Shown here one piece after another: positions 35,046 to 43,970 of a stretch of 64,000 nt of DNA. The notes below the pieces were generated by a model, which was not told the DNA's origin, made no database searches, and saw only the letters and a list, made by a program, of their open reading frames with translations. The stretch's first letter is position 1. The number at the start of each line of letters is the position of its first letter. The stretch is from the NCBI RefSeq assembly GCF_900103225.1, contig NZ_FNJH01000006.1, positions 124,001 through 188,000 on the forward strand, read 5' to 3'. The stretch is from Pseudomonas congelans. GTDB lineage: Bacteria; Pseudomonadota; Gammaproteobacteria; Pseudomonadales; Pseudomonadaceae. A program made the translations under genes and the position numbers.

Positions 35046-35941
35046 GGCTTCGACCCGGTCTTGTTCTTTTCAGACAGCGTTTGCGGCGTGTGTTTGACGA
35101 ACATGTCCACCTCGTCGACCACGGGTGCCAGACCGCTCAGCAATCTGGCGAATGCGCCGACCAGCGTGCCGTGGTTGGTGCGTGAGAAATACAGGTCGCG
35201 CACCGGCACGCCGGCTTCACGCAACGCCCTGGCCAGGCCGCCTGTGTTGCGCTTGGGGTTGACCAGCGAGTCGGTGTGCGAGGCCATCAGCAATGCCGGT
35301 GGTGCGTCGGACGTAACGTGGTTGATGGGTTGCGAATCCGGCGGTGAATTCGGGAAGAAGAACACCGGCTTCACGTCCGGGTTCTCGATGGGCAGGAAGT
35401 CGTAAGGCCCGGCCAGGCCGATCCAGCCGCTGAGGATGGAGGGCGACAAGCCTTCGCGAGCCAGCCAGCGCGAGTCGAGCGCGAGCATTGCGGCGTTGTA
35501 GGCACCTGCACTGTGGCCCATCACGTACAGACGGCCCGGGTCGCCACCGTAGGTGTTTGCATGCTTGTGCGCCCAGGCCAGCGCCTTGGCCGAATCTTCC
35601 AGAAAGCTTGGGTAACGTACCTGCGGATACAGCCTGTAGTCGGCGATAACCACCACCATGCCTCGCGCGGCGAGCGCTTCGCCGACGAACGCATAATCGG
35701 CTTTCGAGCCGCTGTTCCAGCTGCCGCCATAGAAAAATACCACCACCGGTGCCTTGGCCGGTTTCGCCTTGGGTGTGTAGACATCCAGCGTATTGCGTGG
35801 GTCCGGCCCGTAGGCCAGGTTGTAGACATGATCGACAGGGCCGCTGGGGTTCAACGTATTGAGCAGCTTCAAAGGCGAGCAACCAGACAGGGCTGCCAGT
35901 ACGGCACCGGTCATCAGTGTCAGGAAAATCACTCGGATCAT
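35039..35941 (-). CDS. Alpha/beta-hydrolase lipoprotein (esterase-like)
   Basis: The 300-residue protein begins with a lipoprotein signal (LMTGAVLAALSGC; lipidated cysteine about residue 21), so it should be anchored on the outer face of the inner membrane or in the outer membrane. The catalytic core is a BD-FAE/esterase type: oxyanion-hole region FFYGGSWNSG, nucleophile elbow GHSAGAYN with the serine, and a late TNHGTLVGAF giving the histidine. Likely substrates are carboxylic esters, perhaps plant or cell-wall derived, but this is not shown. It is on the same strand as vgrG, 80 bp downstream of it, so the two may be co-transcribed. No ribosome site is obvious before the ATG. Confidence 0.86.
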   Translation of the reverse strand: MIRVIFLTLMTGAVLAALSGCSPLKLLNTLNPSGPVDHVYNLAYGPDPRNTLDVYTPKAKPAKAPVVVFFYGGSWNSGSKADYAFVGEALAARGMVVVIADYRLYPQVRYPSFLEDSAKALAWAHKHANTYGGDPGRLYVMGHSAGAYNAAMLALDSRWLAREGLSPSILSGWIGLAGPYDFLPIENPDVKPVFFFPNSPPDSQPINHVTSDAPPALLMASHTDSLVNPKRNTGGLARALREAGVPVRDLYFSRTNHGTLVGAFARLLSGLAPVVDEVDMFVKHTPQTLSEKNKTGSKPQ

Positions 35942-36021
35942 AGAGAGAGGGCTCTGGAAGGTGAGTCGGATATGCCTGAGACCGTCACGCTTCGCCCCAG
36001 TGCCGCACAGTTGCTGCTACG

Positions 36022-37458
36022 TCATTCAAGGACGTGCGGATCACTCGGTGAGCCATCCACTTTGCTGGCAAAGCTGATACGTGGGCTGCTTAGTGTGATA
36101 CCACTGTCGTCGATCTGTACCATGCTCGCCCCGGCATCGACGGTCAGTGTGCTGCCTTCAGCAAGGTCTACCCGGGTCCCGTCCGCCAGTTGCAGTTGCC
36201 GGTCCGGACCGGTTATCGCCTGCCAGTCGAGGTGCATCTCAACGTTATCGGCAGGTGCGTGATCACTCCTGTGGTCGCCGTCGTCTGCCAGCGCTGCCAG
36301 GCAGCCGGCGATCTGCGGCGGGTGTTTGTCGTCTTCGCTAAAGCTCACCACCACTGACATGCCACCCCGACATTCGAAGTCCAGCCCCGCAGCCAAGTGC
36401 AGCCAACAGCCAGCGTCAGGACTCTCCGGGCGTTGCCACTCCCATTCCAGACGAACGTGCACCCGGCCTGCCGCATCGGTCCTTGCCGGTTCGCCGTCAC
36501 TACCGATGATCCAGCCACGCTGCAGTGACGCAATGGCGGGGCGCGGTGCCGGGGCAGGTGTTCTGAATCCGGTTTCCCAGGGGACAGCCTCGAACAGGTT
36601 CGAGTAGCGGTCCGATGCACGCTCGTCTCCTTTGGCGACGTCAAAGCGGTGTCGGACGTCGGTGATCAGCCACATGTGGTTCCAGTCCTTCCGGGGATGG
36701 CCGGCCAGCGGCAGCAGTTGCCCGCAGGTCACGAACGGCAGGGTGCTTTGCCCCGTCGCGCATTGGCCCGCCCGGCTGCCCGGGAGGGCCACTTCAGGGT
36801 CGGTGACAGCAAACCGCGTGACGCCAGGCTGCCGTGCAAACTGACGCCAGTGTGCGACGGGGCTGCGTGCAAAGCCGTGCAGGTTGGCGCCAAATACCAG
36901 CTCGTGGCGGCGGATCGAGTGGACGAAATGGTAGTGAATGCCTTCTTCCGCGCACAGCCGCTGGACCAGTTGCAGGTCGGATTCCTGGTACTGCACGCAG
37001 TTTTCGCGCTCGATGCATTCTGTTTGCAGGTCAAAGCGGACGCAGTTCTTCAACCCATGTTCTTCCAGCACCTGGGCGATGATCCGGGGTGCGGTCATGT
37101 GCTGAAAAATACGTGAGTGGTGGCGCAGCCCGAGGCAGGCCAGTCGAGGTCCCATCAGCAGCGTGTAGCAGGCCGGGCCGGGGTGGTAGTGCGTGCGGGT
37201 CGCGCCGTGAATCTGACCGTGGAAGCCTTGCCCTTGAGAATTCTGCCCTTGAAATCCTGGCTCGCTACCGAGGCCCAGCCAGGCAGGTTTGTACATCAGG
37301 TGAGTGAGGTCCAGATCGAAGCCGTCGCCGAGGATTTCCAGCTCGATGGCATACGGCTGGCTGATCGCTTCGGTTGCGCTGAACGATATGACGTTGAAAC
37401 GGCGCTGCAGGCGGGCAATCTCCAGATGAAGGAACGGCGCGCTGGCGGGGTCGGGCAT
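36022..37458 (-). CDS. vgrG: Short VgrG type VI secretion spike protein
   Basis: VgrG trimers form the needle tip of the type VI secretion system. The 478-residue protein has the gp27-like part (about 1-300) with FNVISFSATEAISQPYAIELEIL, LEEHGLKNCVRF and YQESDLQLVQRLCAEEGIHYHF, all typical. An OB-fold (gp5-like) segment follows (GRVHVRLEWEWQ and GMSVVVSFSEDDKHPPQIAGCL), then only about 75 residues of spike. Many VgrGs are 600-700 residues, so the C-terminal beta-helix is short and there is no effector extension. No other type VI genes are in the window, so this is an orphan vgrG. The esterase lipoprotein gene follows 80 bp downstream. Confidence 0.9.
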   Translation of the reverse strand: MPDPASAPFLHLEIARLQRRFNVISFSATEAISQPYAIELEILGDGFDLDLTHLMYKPAWLGLGSEPGFQGQNSQGQGFHGQIHGATRTHYHPGPACYTLLMGPRLACLGLRHHSRIFQHMTAPRIIAQVLEEHGLKNCVRFDLQTECIERENCVQYQESDLQLVQRLCAEEGIHYHFVHSIRRHELVFGANLHGFARSPVAHWRQFARQPGVTRFAVTDPEVALPGSRAGQCATGQSTLPFVTCGQLLPLAGHPRKDWNHMWLITDVRHRFDVAKGDERASDRYSNLFEAVPWETGFRTPAPAPRPAIASLQRGWIIGSDGEPARTDAAGRVHVRLEWEWQRPESPDAGCWLHLAAGLDFECRGGMSVVVSFSEDDKHPPQIAGCLAALADDGDHRSDHAPADNVEMHLDWQAITGPDRQLQLADGTRVDLAEGSTLTVDAGASMVQIDDSGITLSSPRISFASKVDGSPSDPHVLE

Positions 37459-37629
37459 GGAGGGTTTCTCTACCGGGAATGCGACCGCGGATTCTCGCGC
37501 AGAAGTCGTGCAGGGTAGAGGTCTGCAGGTAGAACAGGACGTTGCCTACAACAGGTGTTGGTGGGGGATTACATTGAGTGGGGTGGGCTGCATGAGAGCG
37601 GAGCACGGGAGCGATGGCTAAGGACACCT

Positions 37630-37683
37630 ATCGTTCCTCACGCTCCGCTTGGGAATGCCGTTCGTGACGCTCTGCGTCACACA
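37630..37683. repeat. Palindromic intergenic repeat, family B (left arm)
   Basis: TATCGTTCC, a CTCCGC-centred stem, GGGAATGC, then GTGACGCTCTGCGTCAC at 37664-37680. Same layout and direction as the copy at 25344-25400. With the right arm it forms an inverted pair inside the 398-bp gap between vgrG and speA; I see no gene in that gap. Confidence 0.8.
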
Positions 37684-37777
37684 TTGCAGCGTTGACGCCT
37701 GATTCAAGCTGTACGAGATGCGGGCGCAATTAAAGCCTGAGCTTCATTTACGCGCTGTCTCGCCAGACTGAAGATTT

Positions 37778-37830
37778 GCGACGCAGAGCGTCACTAACTG
37801 CATGCCAACGCGGAGCATTGGCACGATAAG
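37778..37830. repeat. Palindromic intergenic repeat, family B (right arm)
   Basis: GCGACGCAGAGCGTCAC (37778-37794), then TGCATGCC, a stem around GCGGAGC and GGCACGATAAG. It is the reverse complement of the left arm with a few changes, 94 bp away, and ends 26 bp before the speA stop. It could serve as a 3' end for speA. Confidence 0.8.
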
Positions 37831-37856
37831 CAGTCAGATTTGGCTCCGCGCAAGGA

Positions 37857-39770
37857 TCAGGACGACAGGTACGACGAGCGGGTCAGCCCCAGGCGCAAGG
37901 CATCAAGGAAGTAGGTGCGCTCGCGTGGGGTGATCTTGGCGCTGGCGACCTTGTCCCGGTAATGGGTCATCAGTTCTTCCGGCGACAGGTGCACGTAGCG
38001 CAGCATGTCTTCGATGGTGTCGTGGGTTTCGATGCCGGCGTGGTAAACGCTGCCGTCCGGGTTCTGGTAGATGTTCACCGAGTCGGTATCACCGAACAGG
38101 TTGTGCATGTCGCCGAGAATTTCCTGGTAGGCACCCACCAGGAAGATCCCCAGCAGATAGTCTTCGCCTTCGTTCAGCGAATGCACCGGCATGCTGGTCT
38201 CGATGCTCTGCTCATCGACGTACTGCTTGATCTTGCCGTCCGAATCGCAGGTCAAGTCCTGAAGCACGGCGCGGCGCACCGGTTCTTCGTTCAGGCGGTG
38301 CAGGGGCAGAATCGGCAGCACCTGGCCGATGGCCCAGGTGTCCGGCAGGCTCTGGAACACCGAGAAGTTGCAGATGTACTTGTCGGCCAGCTTGTCGTTG
38401 AGCTCGTCCAGCACCTGACGATGGGAGCGTTGACGGGCTTTCAGCGAGTTATACAGGCGGCGGCAGACGGCGAAGTAGCATTGCTCGCCGAGTGCCTTTT
38501 CCGCCAGGCTGATCTTGCCATCGGCGTACTGGGCCGCGATGTCGCTCATGTAGTGCGTGGCGCGCCAGTAGGTTTCGGTGACCATCTCGATGTCGGTCGG
38601 ACCCAGCAGGTCGACCAGCCATTGCACGGTTTCCGGCAGGCTGGCCTTGTCGGCGATTTCCGGGACTTCGTCGTTGTGTTTTTCGACGTCGGTCACCTGA
38701 ACCACCAGCATGGCGTGGTGGGCCGTCAGCGAGCGGCCGCTTTCCGAGAAGATATGCGGGTGCGGCAGGCTTTGCGCGTCGCAGAATTCCTTGAGCATGC
38801 CGACCACGACGCCTGCGTAGTCGTCCATGTCATAGTTGATCGAGCTGGCGTTGCGCGAGTGCGTACCGTCGTAATCGACCCCCAGACCACCACCGACATC
38901 GATGTAATCCACCGGCAGGCCAAGCTTGCGCAGTTCACCGTAGTAACGGATCGCTTCCTTGAAACCGTGCTGATAGTCGGCCAGGTTGGCGATCTGCGAG
39001 CCCATGTGGAAGTGCAGCAGGCGGATACCCTGATCCAGGCCGGCCTTGCGGAAACGCTCGACCACCGACAGCAATTGCGCAGCCGACAGGCCGAACTTGG
39101 ATTTCTCGCCGCCGGTATCCGCCCATTTGCTCGATGCCAGGGAGGACAGGCGAACGCGCAAGCCTACCTGGGGGGCGACCTTCAGCTCCGCGGCTTCTTC
39201 GATCACCAGTTCGACTTCGGACTCTTTCTCGATGACGATGAACACGTTGTGACCCAGCTTCTGGCCCATCAGCGCCAGACGGATGAACTCACGGTCCTTG
39301 TAACCGTTGCAGACGATGGTGCCGCCTTTGGGCGCCAATGCCAGTACGGCCATCAGCTCAGGCTTGGAGCCCGCTTCCAGGCCGATGGAGACGTTCTGCG
39401 TGGCGATGATGTTTTCCACCACCGCTTCCTGCTGGTTGACCTTGATCGGGTACAGCGCGGTGTACTTGCTCTGGTATTCCAGGCGGGCGATGTTGCTGTC
39501 GAATGCGCCGGTCAGCTGGCGCACGCGGTCTTGCAGGATATCGGGGAAGCGCACCAGCAACGGCAGCGACAGGCCGCTCTTGCGCAGGTTGTCGACCTGC
39601 TCGTAAAGGTCGATGGGCGAGCTGTCGGGCCCGTTGGGACGGACTTCAACGCGTCCCGCTTCGTTGATTGCAAAATAACCCGCGCCCCAATGGCGAATGC
39701 CATAAACGCTGCGGCTGTCCGCAACGGTCCATTGGCTGCCATCGTCTTTGCGTGTGCGTCGTACGGACAT
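37857..39770 (-). CDS. speA: Biosynthetic arginine decarboxylase
   Basis: SpeA makes agmatine from arginine, the first step of one route to putrescine. The 637-residue length is standard. It is a PLP enzyme of the alanine-racemase-fold type: YPIKVNQ holds the PLP lysine near residue 115; LRVRL, LHFHMGSQ and DVGGGLGVDYDG are family motifs; and GEQCYFAVCR is in the C-terminal domain. AGGGGA lies 6 bases before the ATG. It is downstream of the YciH gene by 88 bp on the same strand. Its 3' flank has the family B repeat. Confidence 0.97.
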   Translation of the reverse strand: MSVRRTRKDDGSQWTVADSRSVYGIRHWGAGYFAINEAGRVEVRPNGPDSSPIDLYEQVDNLRKSGLSLPLLVRFPDILQDRVRQLTGAFDSNIARLEYQSKYTALYPIKVNQQEAVVENIIATQNVSIGLEAGSKPELMAVLALAPKGGTIVCNGYKDREFIRLALMGQKLGHNVFIVIEKESEVELVIEEAAELKVAPQVGLRVRLSSLASSKWADTGGEKSKFGLSAAQLLSVVERFRKAGLDQGIRLLHFHMGSQIANLADYQHGFKEAIRYYGELRKLGLPVDYIDVGGGLGVDYDGTHSRNASSINYDMDDYAGVVVGMLKEFCDAQSLPHPHIFSESGRSLTAHHAMLVVQVTDVEKHNDEVPEIADKASLPETVQWLVDLLGPTDIEMVTETYWRATHYMSDIAAQYADGKISLAEKALGEQCYFAVCRRLYNSLKARQRSHRQVLDELNDKLADKYICNFSVFQSLPDTWAIGQVLPILPLHRLNEEPVRRAVLQDLTCDSDGKIKQYVDEQSIETSMPVHSLNEGEDYLLGIFLVGAYQEILGDMHNLFGDTDSVNIYQNPDGSVYHAGIETHDTIEDMLRYVHLSPEELMTHYRDKVASAKITPRERTYFLDALRLGLTRSSYLSS

Positions 39771-39858
39771 CGAAGTCCCCTATAAAGAAGTCGTAGCGCC
39801 AGCCAGTAGCCAGCTGGGCGCATTGTAATGAGTGGAAATGACGATTTGATTCGCGGGT

Positions 39859-40230
39859 TCAGCCGCCGGACTTTTTAGCCTTGAAGCCTTTTTTGATCAG
39901 CTCTGCCAACAGCAGTTCTACGTGATCGCCCTGAATCTCGATCACGCCCTCCTTGAGCGATCCCCCTGTGCCGCAGCGTTGCTTGAGGGCCTTGGCCAGC
40001 TCTTTGAGCGGCTCTTCGGCCAACGGGACGCCGCTGATGGTAGTGACTGTCTTGCCGCCACGGCCCTTGCTTTCACGACGTACGCGAGCAATGCCGTCCC
40101 CCTCGGGGATGGCCGTCTGTTTGCAGGTGCACTCGGCAACGGGTTGACGACAATCGGGGCAGTGGCGCCCGGCGTCGGTTGAAAATACCAGGCCACCCAG
40201 GGCGGCGAGAGAAGCGGCTTTTTTAGCCAC
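39859..40230 (-). CDS. SUI1/eIF1-like translation initiation factor (YciH)
   Basis: YciH proteins resemble eukaryotic eIF1 and influence start-codon choice; in E. coli YciH helps restrict translation under stress. I start it at the GTG at 40230 (AGGATG upstream), giving 123 residues; the longer ATG frame to 40479 has no family similarity. The N-terminus has a four-cysteine cluster (CPDCRQPVAECTC), and the SUI1 domain follows with RRESKGRGGKTVTTISGVPL and LKQRCGTGGSLKEGVIEIQGDH. It sits between speA and the Nudix gene; its 188-bp upstream gap probably has its own promoter. Confidence 0.93.
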   Translation of the reverse strand: MAKKAASLAALGGLVFSTDAGRHCPDCRQPVAECTCKQTAIPEGDGIARVRRESKGRGGKTVTTISGVPLAEEPLKELAKALKQRCGTGGSLKEGVIEIQGDHVELLLAELIKKGFKAKKSGG

Positions 40231-40418
40231 GCAAACATCCTCTTGTTGAGGACTGAAGATGGGTCGTGCTCCTACGAGCCATCGACCGCGAAGCCCCACT
40301 CTGGCAGGGGCAGCGCTACTGAAACGGCAGGGCCGGTCCAGTTTGAAAAGGTCGCGCAGTGTAACGGCAAACCGGCCGATTGCTAAGGGGCTGGATGCGC
40401 CAATTTCTGAACACTCGC

Positions 40419-40964
40419 TTACTGGTCGTTCTCTATCTGTTTGAGGTAGCGTTTCAGCGCCGCCAGGGAGTCTGGGCACCAGGGATTATGCTCAGCCTGT
40501 TGCAGAACTTCGGCAATGGGCATGAAGCGTGCCTCCAGTACCTCTTCAGGTTGCAGTTTCAAAGGTCCGTCCCATACGGCTGAAAACACTGCGCACCAGA
40601 GCCGGTTGCCCGGCTGATCGAAGAAAAACTGCTCGTGGGCCTGCAGCGGTACGCCACTGACCCCAAGCTCTTCTTCCAGCTCGCGCGCGGCAGACGCTGC
40701 ATAGCTTTCATCCGCCTGGACCATTCCGCCTGCGGCTACATCCCAGTAGCCGGGATAGATCGCCTTGCTTAATGTGCGTCGGTGCACGCACAGCTCACCC
40801 TGGCTGTTGAACAGCAGAATATAAGTGCCGCGTCCGATCAGCCCGCGTTCACGCAAGTCGGCGCGGACCAGTGAGCCGAGCAGGCGATCCTGTTCGTCGA
40901 CCCAGGCGATCTGCTCGGCATCCGAGGCGGCGCGGTGCGCGGCCTCGTTGGCAGGTATGGACAT
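40419..40964 (-). CDS. Nudix hydrolase (YfcD-like)
   Basis: The 181-residue protein has a clear Nudix box, G(5x)E(7x)RELEEELGV, from about residue 78 (GGMVQADESYAASAARELEEE). The N-terminal part, WVDEQDRLLGSLVRADLRERGLIGRGTYILLFNSQGELCVHRR, places it with the isopentenyl-diphosphate-isomerase-like YfcD subgroup. The reaction is probably pyrophosphate bond hydrolysis; the substrate is unknown. Its ATG overlaps the stop of the DUF2333 gene by one base (TGATG), so the two are translationally coupled. Confidence 0.92.
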   Translation of the reverse strand: MSIPANEAAHRAASDAEQIAWVDEQDRLLGSLVRADLRERGLIGRGTYILLFNSQGELCVHRRTLSKAIYPGYWDVAAGGMVQADESYAASAARELEEELGVSGVPLQAHEQFFFDQPGNRLWCAVFSAVWDGPLKLQPEEVLEARFMPIAEVLQQAEHNPWCPDSLAALKRYLKQIENDQ

Positions 40965-42043
40965 CAGCCCTGATTCAGCAACTGGCGCAGGTCAATGACT
41001 GCGGCGTTGGCACGCGAGATGTAGTTGGCCATGACCAGCGAGTGGTTGGCGAACACGCCGAACGGGCTGCCGTTGAGAATCATCGGGCTCCACATTGGCT
41101 CTTGCGAGGCTTCCAGCTCACGAATGATCTGGCGCACGCTGACCGTAGCGTTCTTTTTCGCCAGTACATCGGCAAAATCGACCTCGATGGCGCGCAGCAG
41201 GTGCGACAGCGCCCAGGCCTGACCGCGCGCTTCGTAGAATACATTGTCGATTTCCAGCCATGGCGTTTCGACGATTTCCTCATCTACCTGCGGCACTTCA
41301 CCGGGCTTGACCGAGACAGCGGCTTCGGTTTTCAGTGTGCTGTTGAGCTTGACCCGGCCAACGCTGGCTGACAGGCGTTGCGACAGCGAACCCAGGCGGG
41401 TGCCGACATCGCCCAGCCAGTTGTTCAGGTTGTCGGCGCGGGCATAAAACAGTGCGCTCTTCTGGTTTGGATCGGACAGGCGTGCCTGGTAGCGGCTCAA
41501 GGAGTTGATCCCCTCGGCGTACTGCGACTCGCTGGAAGGCAGGATCCAGCTGCGATTGTTGAAGTTGAACAATGGCTCGGCACGTGCCAGATCGCCATCT
41601 TCAGCCGATTGCGACTGGGAACGGGCGAAGTCCTTGCGCAGTGCACGACTCAGGTCACGCACTTGAACCAGCACGCCGTATTCCCAGCTCGGGATGTTGT
41701 CCAGCCACAGGCCCGGCGGCATGCGGTCGTTGGACAGGTATCCACCGGGCTTGTTAAGCAACGTGCCCGCCACGGTCTTGAGGGTTTCAACCGTCGTGTA
41801 GCCGATGACTATCTGCTTGCCTTCGCGCTCGGCGGCGGCTTGCGCATTCTGTTGTACCGGGAACAGGGCAGGCTCCTTGCTCCAGTACCAGCCGACCAAC
41901 AAGGCCACCAGCAGGTAGATCAAGATCAGGGCGCCCAGCGCGCGACTATAGAACAGGTTACCCAGGTAACCGCGGCGTTTGGTCGATGAAGTGTCTGCGG
42001 TGCGCGCACCCGCGCTGCCTGCGCGGTTCTTCCAATCCAGCAT
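40964..42043 (-). CDS. DUF2333 family membrane protein
   Basis: The 359-residue protein has a short cytosolic head, one transmembrane helix (about 35-55, ALGALILIYLLVALLVGWYW) and a large periplasmic domain matching DUF2333. Typical stretches are GGYLSNDRMPPGLWLDNIPSWEYGVLVQVRDLSRALRKDFARSQSQ and NNWLGDVGTRLGSLSQRLSASVG. AAGGA lies before the ATG at 42043; the longer frame is not needed. It has no established function. It is divergent from gcbA and followed at once by the Nudix gene. Confidence 0.88.
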   Translation of the reverse strand: MLDWKNRAGSAGARTADTSSTKRRGYLGNLFYSRALGALILIYLLVALLVGWYWSKEPALFPVQQNAQAAAEREGKQIVIGYTTVETLKTVAGTLLNKPGGYLSNDRMPPGLWLDNIPSWEYGVLVQVRDLSRALRKDFARSQSQSAEDGDLARAEPLFNFNNRSWILPSSESQYAEGINSLSRYQARLSDPNQKSALFYARADNLNNWLGDVGTRLGSLSQRLSASVGRVKLNSTLKTEAAVSVKPGEVPQVDEEIVETPWLEIDNVFYEARGQAWALSHLLRAIEVDFADVLAKKNATVSVRQIIRELEASQEPMWSPMILNGSPFGVFANHSLVMANYISRANAAVIDLRQLLNQG

Positions 42044-42307
42044 GGTAGGGTCCTTTCGATCTTGAGTTGAATGCTTCACGAGGCGTTCGACCGCAACCTT
42101 ACCTCAAGGTGCGGCTGACAGACATTATCTTGAGATTTGAACTGTAACGATCATAGGCGCAGTCTATGCGTCGATTGATTTTGCATACTGGCTATGCGCC
42201 ATCAAATTGTTGTCAAATAAGTGACTTACGACACTGTTCTGTTGTAACGGAGGTGCTAGCATAGCGCCATCAGCCGTATCGCTCAGCAAAACCACAGTAG
42301 TCTGAAT

Positions 42308-43963
42308 ATGACCGAGCCCGAAGACCCTAGCCGAGATCGCCTGAAGCATCACTTTGCCCAACGGGTCATTCACCAGGCACGCCAGATTCTGGAGACGTGG
42401 CAGCGTCTGCAGAAGGCCGAATGGTCGGTCGTCGATATGGCCGAGCTCAAGGAGTCCACGCAGCGTCTTTCGCGCTTTGCCGAGCGCTTCGAGCAGGCTG
42501 AACACAGCGCTCTTGCTCAGGAGATCAGCGAGGCGCTCGACGCGGTTGAAGCCAATCGCGGTCGTCTCAACAGCCGTGTCATCACTGATCTCAATCGCCT
42601 GATGCAGCGCCTTTCCCGAACCGGGCTGCGGCACGGCGATCGTTTTGAGCAAACCGCGCTGCCACCGTTGCGCAAGCCCGTCTATGTGGCGCTTCAGGAC
42701 CACGAGCGTGCCGAGCGTCTGGCCAAGCAACTGGAATTTTTCGGGCTGGCGGCGCTGTCGCTGCATCATGTCGCCGAGTTTCAGCGGGCGATGGCACAGC
42801 GGCACCCGGCAGCGATTGTCATGGATGTCGATTTCAGCGGGTCCGGCAAGGGGCTTGAACTGGCCTCCCAAGCACAGGAAGGGCTGGAACAGAAGCTGCC
42901 GCTGTTGTTTTTCAGCCTCAATGAAACCGATACGCCCACGCGTCTGGCCGCAGTCAGGGCCGGTGGCGAAGAGTTTCTGACCGGCGCTCTGGAAGCGTCG
43001 AGTCTGCTGGAAAAAATCGAAGTCCTGACCTGCGTGGCTCAATACGAGCCCTATAAAGTGCTGATCATCGACGACTCCCGCGCGCAGGCGCTGCACACGG
43101 AGCGTGTTCTGAACGCTGCCGGAATCGTTACGCGGGTGTTGCTCGACCCGATTCAGGCGATGTCCGAACTGGCCGAGTTTCAGCCCGACCTGATCATTCT
43201 CGACATGTACATGCCGGGTTGTACCGGCACGGAGCTGGCCAAGGTCATCCGCCATAACGACCGTTATGTCAGCGTGCCGATCATTTATCTGTCGGCCGAA
43301 GACGATCAGGACAAGCAGCTCGATGCCATGAGCGAGGGCGGCGACGACTTCCTGACCAAGCCGATCAAACCCCGTCATTTGATCACCACCGTGCGCAACC
43401 GTGCTGCCAGGGCTCGTAACCTCAAGGCCCGCATGGTCCGCGACAGCCTGACCGGGCTTTACAATCACACGCATATCTTGCAATTGCTGGAAGATTGCAG
43501 CTTTCGTTCGCGACGTGAAGGTAAGCCGCTGTGCTTTGCCATGCTCGATATCGACCACTTCAAGAGGGTCAACGACAGCCACGGTCACCCGATGGGGGAC
43601 CGTGTCATCAAGAGCCTGGCGCTGTTTCTCAAGCAGCGCCTGCGCAAGACCGATTTCATCGGTCGTTACGGCGGTGAGGAATTTGCCATCGTCATGCCGG
43701 ACACCGACATCCAGAGCGCCCACAAGGTGCTGGATGACATCCGCCATCGTTTTGCTGAGATCCATTACCCGGCGCAGCCCGCCGATCTGTTCTGCACCTT
43801 CAGTGCCGGGGTGGTTTCTCTCGGCGCCAATGACGACAGCCTGAGCCTCGCCTCCCAAGCGGATACAGCGTTGTACCGCGCCAAACACGCGGGCCGCAAT
43901 CGAGTGCATTCGGTGCTGGACGATGTGCCTTATCACGTTGTGTTGAACGAGATCGAAGCCTGA
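42308..43963 (+). CDS. gcbA: Diguanylate cyclase with two receiver domains (GcbA type)
   Basis: It makes the second messenger c-di-GMP. The 551 residues hold a helical N-terminal region (about 1-115), a degenerate receiver with D173 (VMDVDFSG), a second receiver with D256/D257 and phospho-acceptor D299 (IILDMYMPGCTG), and a C-terminal GGDEF domain with GGEEF at 455-459 and an inhibitory RxxD site at 446-449. The cyclase is thus expected to be active and feedback-inhibited. Gene order (speA, yciH, Nudix, DUF2333, gcbA) matches the GcbA gene of P. aeruginosa (PA4843) and P. fluorescens, which promotes initial surface attachment. It converges with pprB with only 7 bp between stops. Confidence 0.93.
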   Translation: MTEPEDPSRDRLKHHFAQRVIHQARQILETWQRLQKAEWSVVDMAELKESTQRLSRFAERFEQAEHSALAQEISEALDAVEANRGRLNSRVITDLNRLMQRLSRTGLRHGDRFEQTALPPLRKPVYVALQDHERAERLAKQLEFFGLAALSLHHVAEFQRAMAQRHPAAIVMDVDFSGSGKGLELASQAQEGLEQKLPLLFFSLNETDTPTRLAAVRAGGEEFLTGALEASSLLEKIEVLTCVAQYEPYKVLIIDDSRAQALHTERVLNAAGIVTRVLLDPIQAMSELAEFQPDLIILDMYMPGCTGTELAKVIRHNDRYVSVPIIYLSAEDDQDKQLDAMSEGGDDFLTKPIKPRHLITTVRNRAARARNLKARMVRDSLTGLYNHTHILQLLEDCSFRSRREGKPLCFAMLDIDHFKRVNDSHGHPMGDRVIKSLALFLKQRLRKTDFIGRYGGEEFAIVMPDTDIQSAHKVLDDIRHRFAEIHYPAQPADLFCTFSAGVVSLGANDDSLSLASQADTALYRAKHAGRNRVHSVLDDVPYHVVLNEIEA

Positions 43964-43970
43964 TTCCTGT

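Noticed and set aside
37962..39785. 607-residue plus-strand frame opposite speA
   Set aside because: Antisense shadow; low-complexity composition and no start signals.
42164..43936. 590-residue minus-strand frame opposite gcbA
   Set aside because: gcbA has intact receiver and GGEEF motifs; the antisense frame has none.
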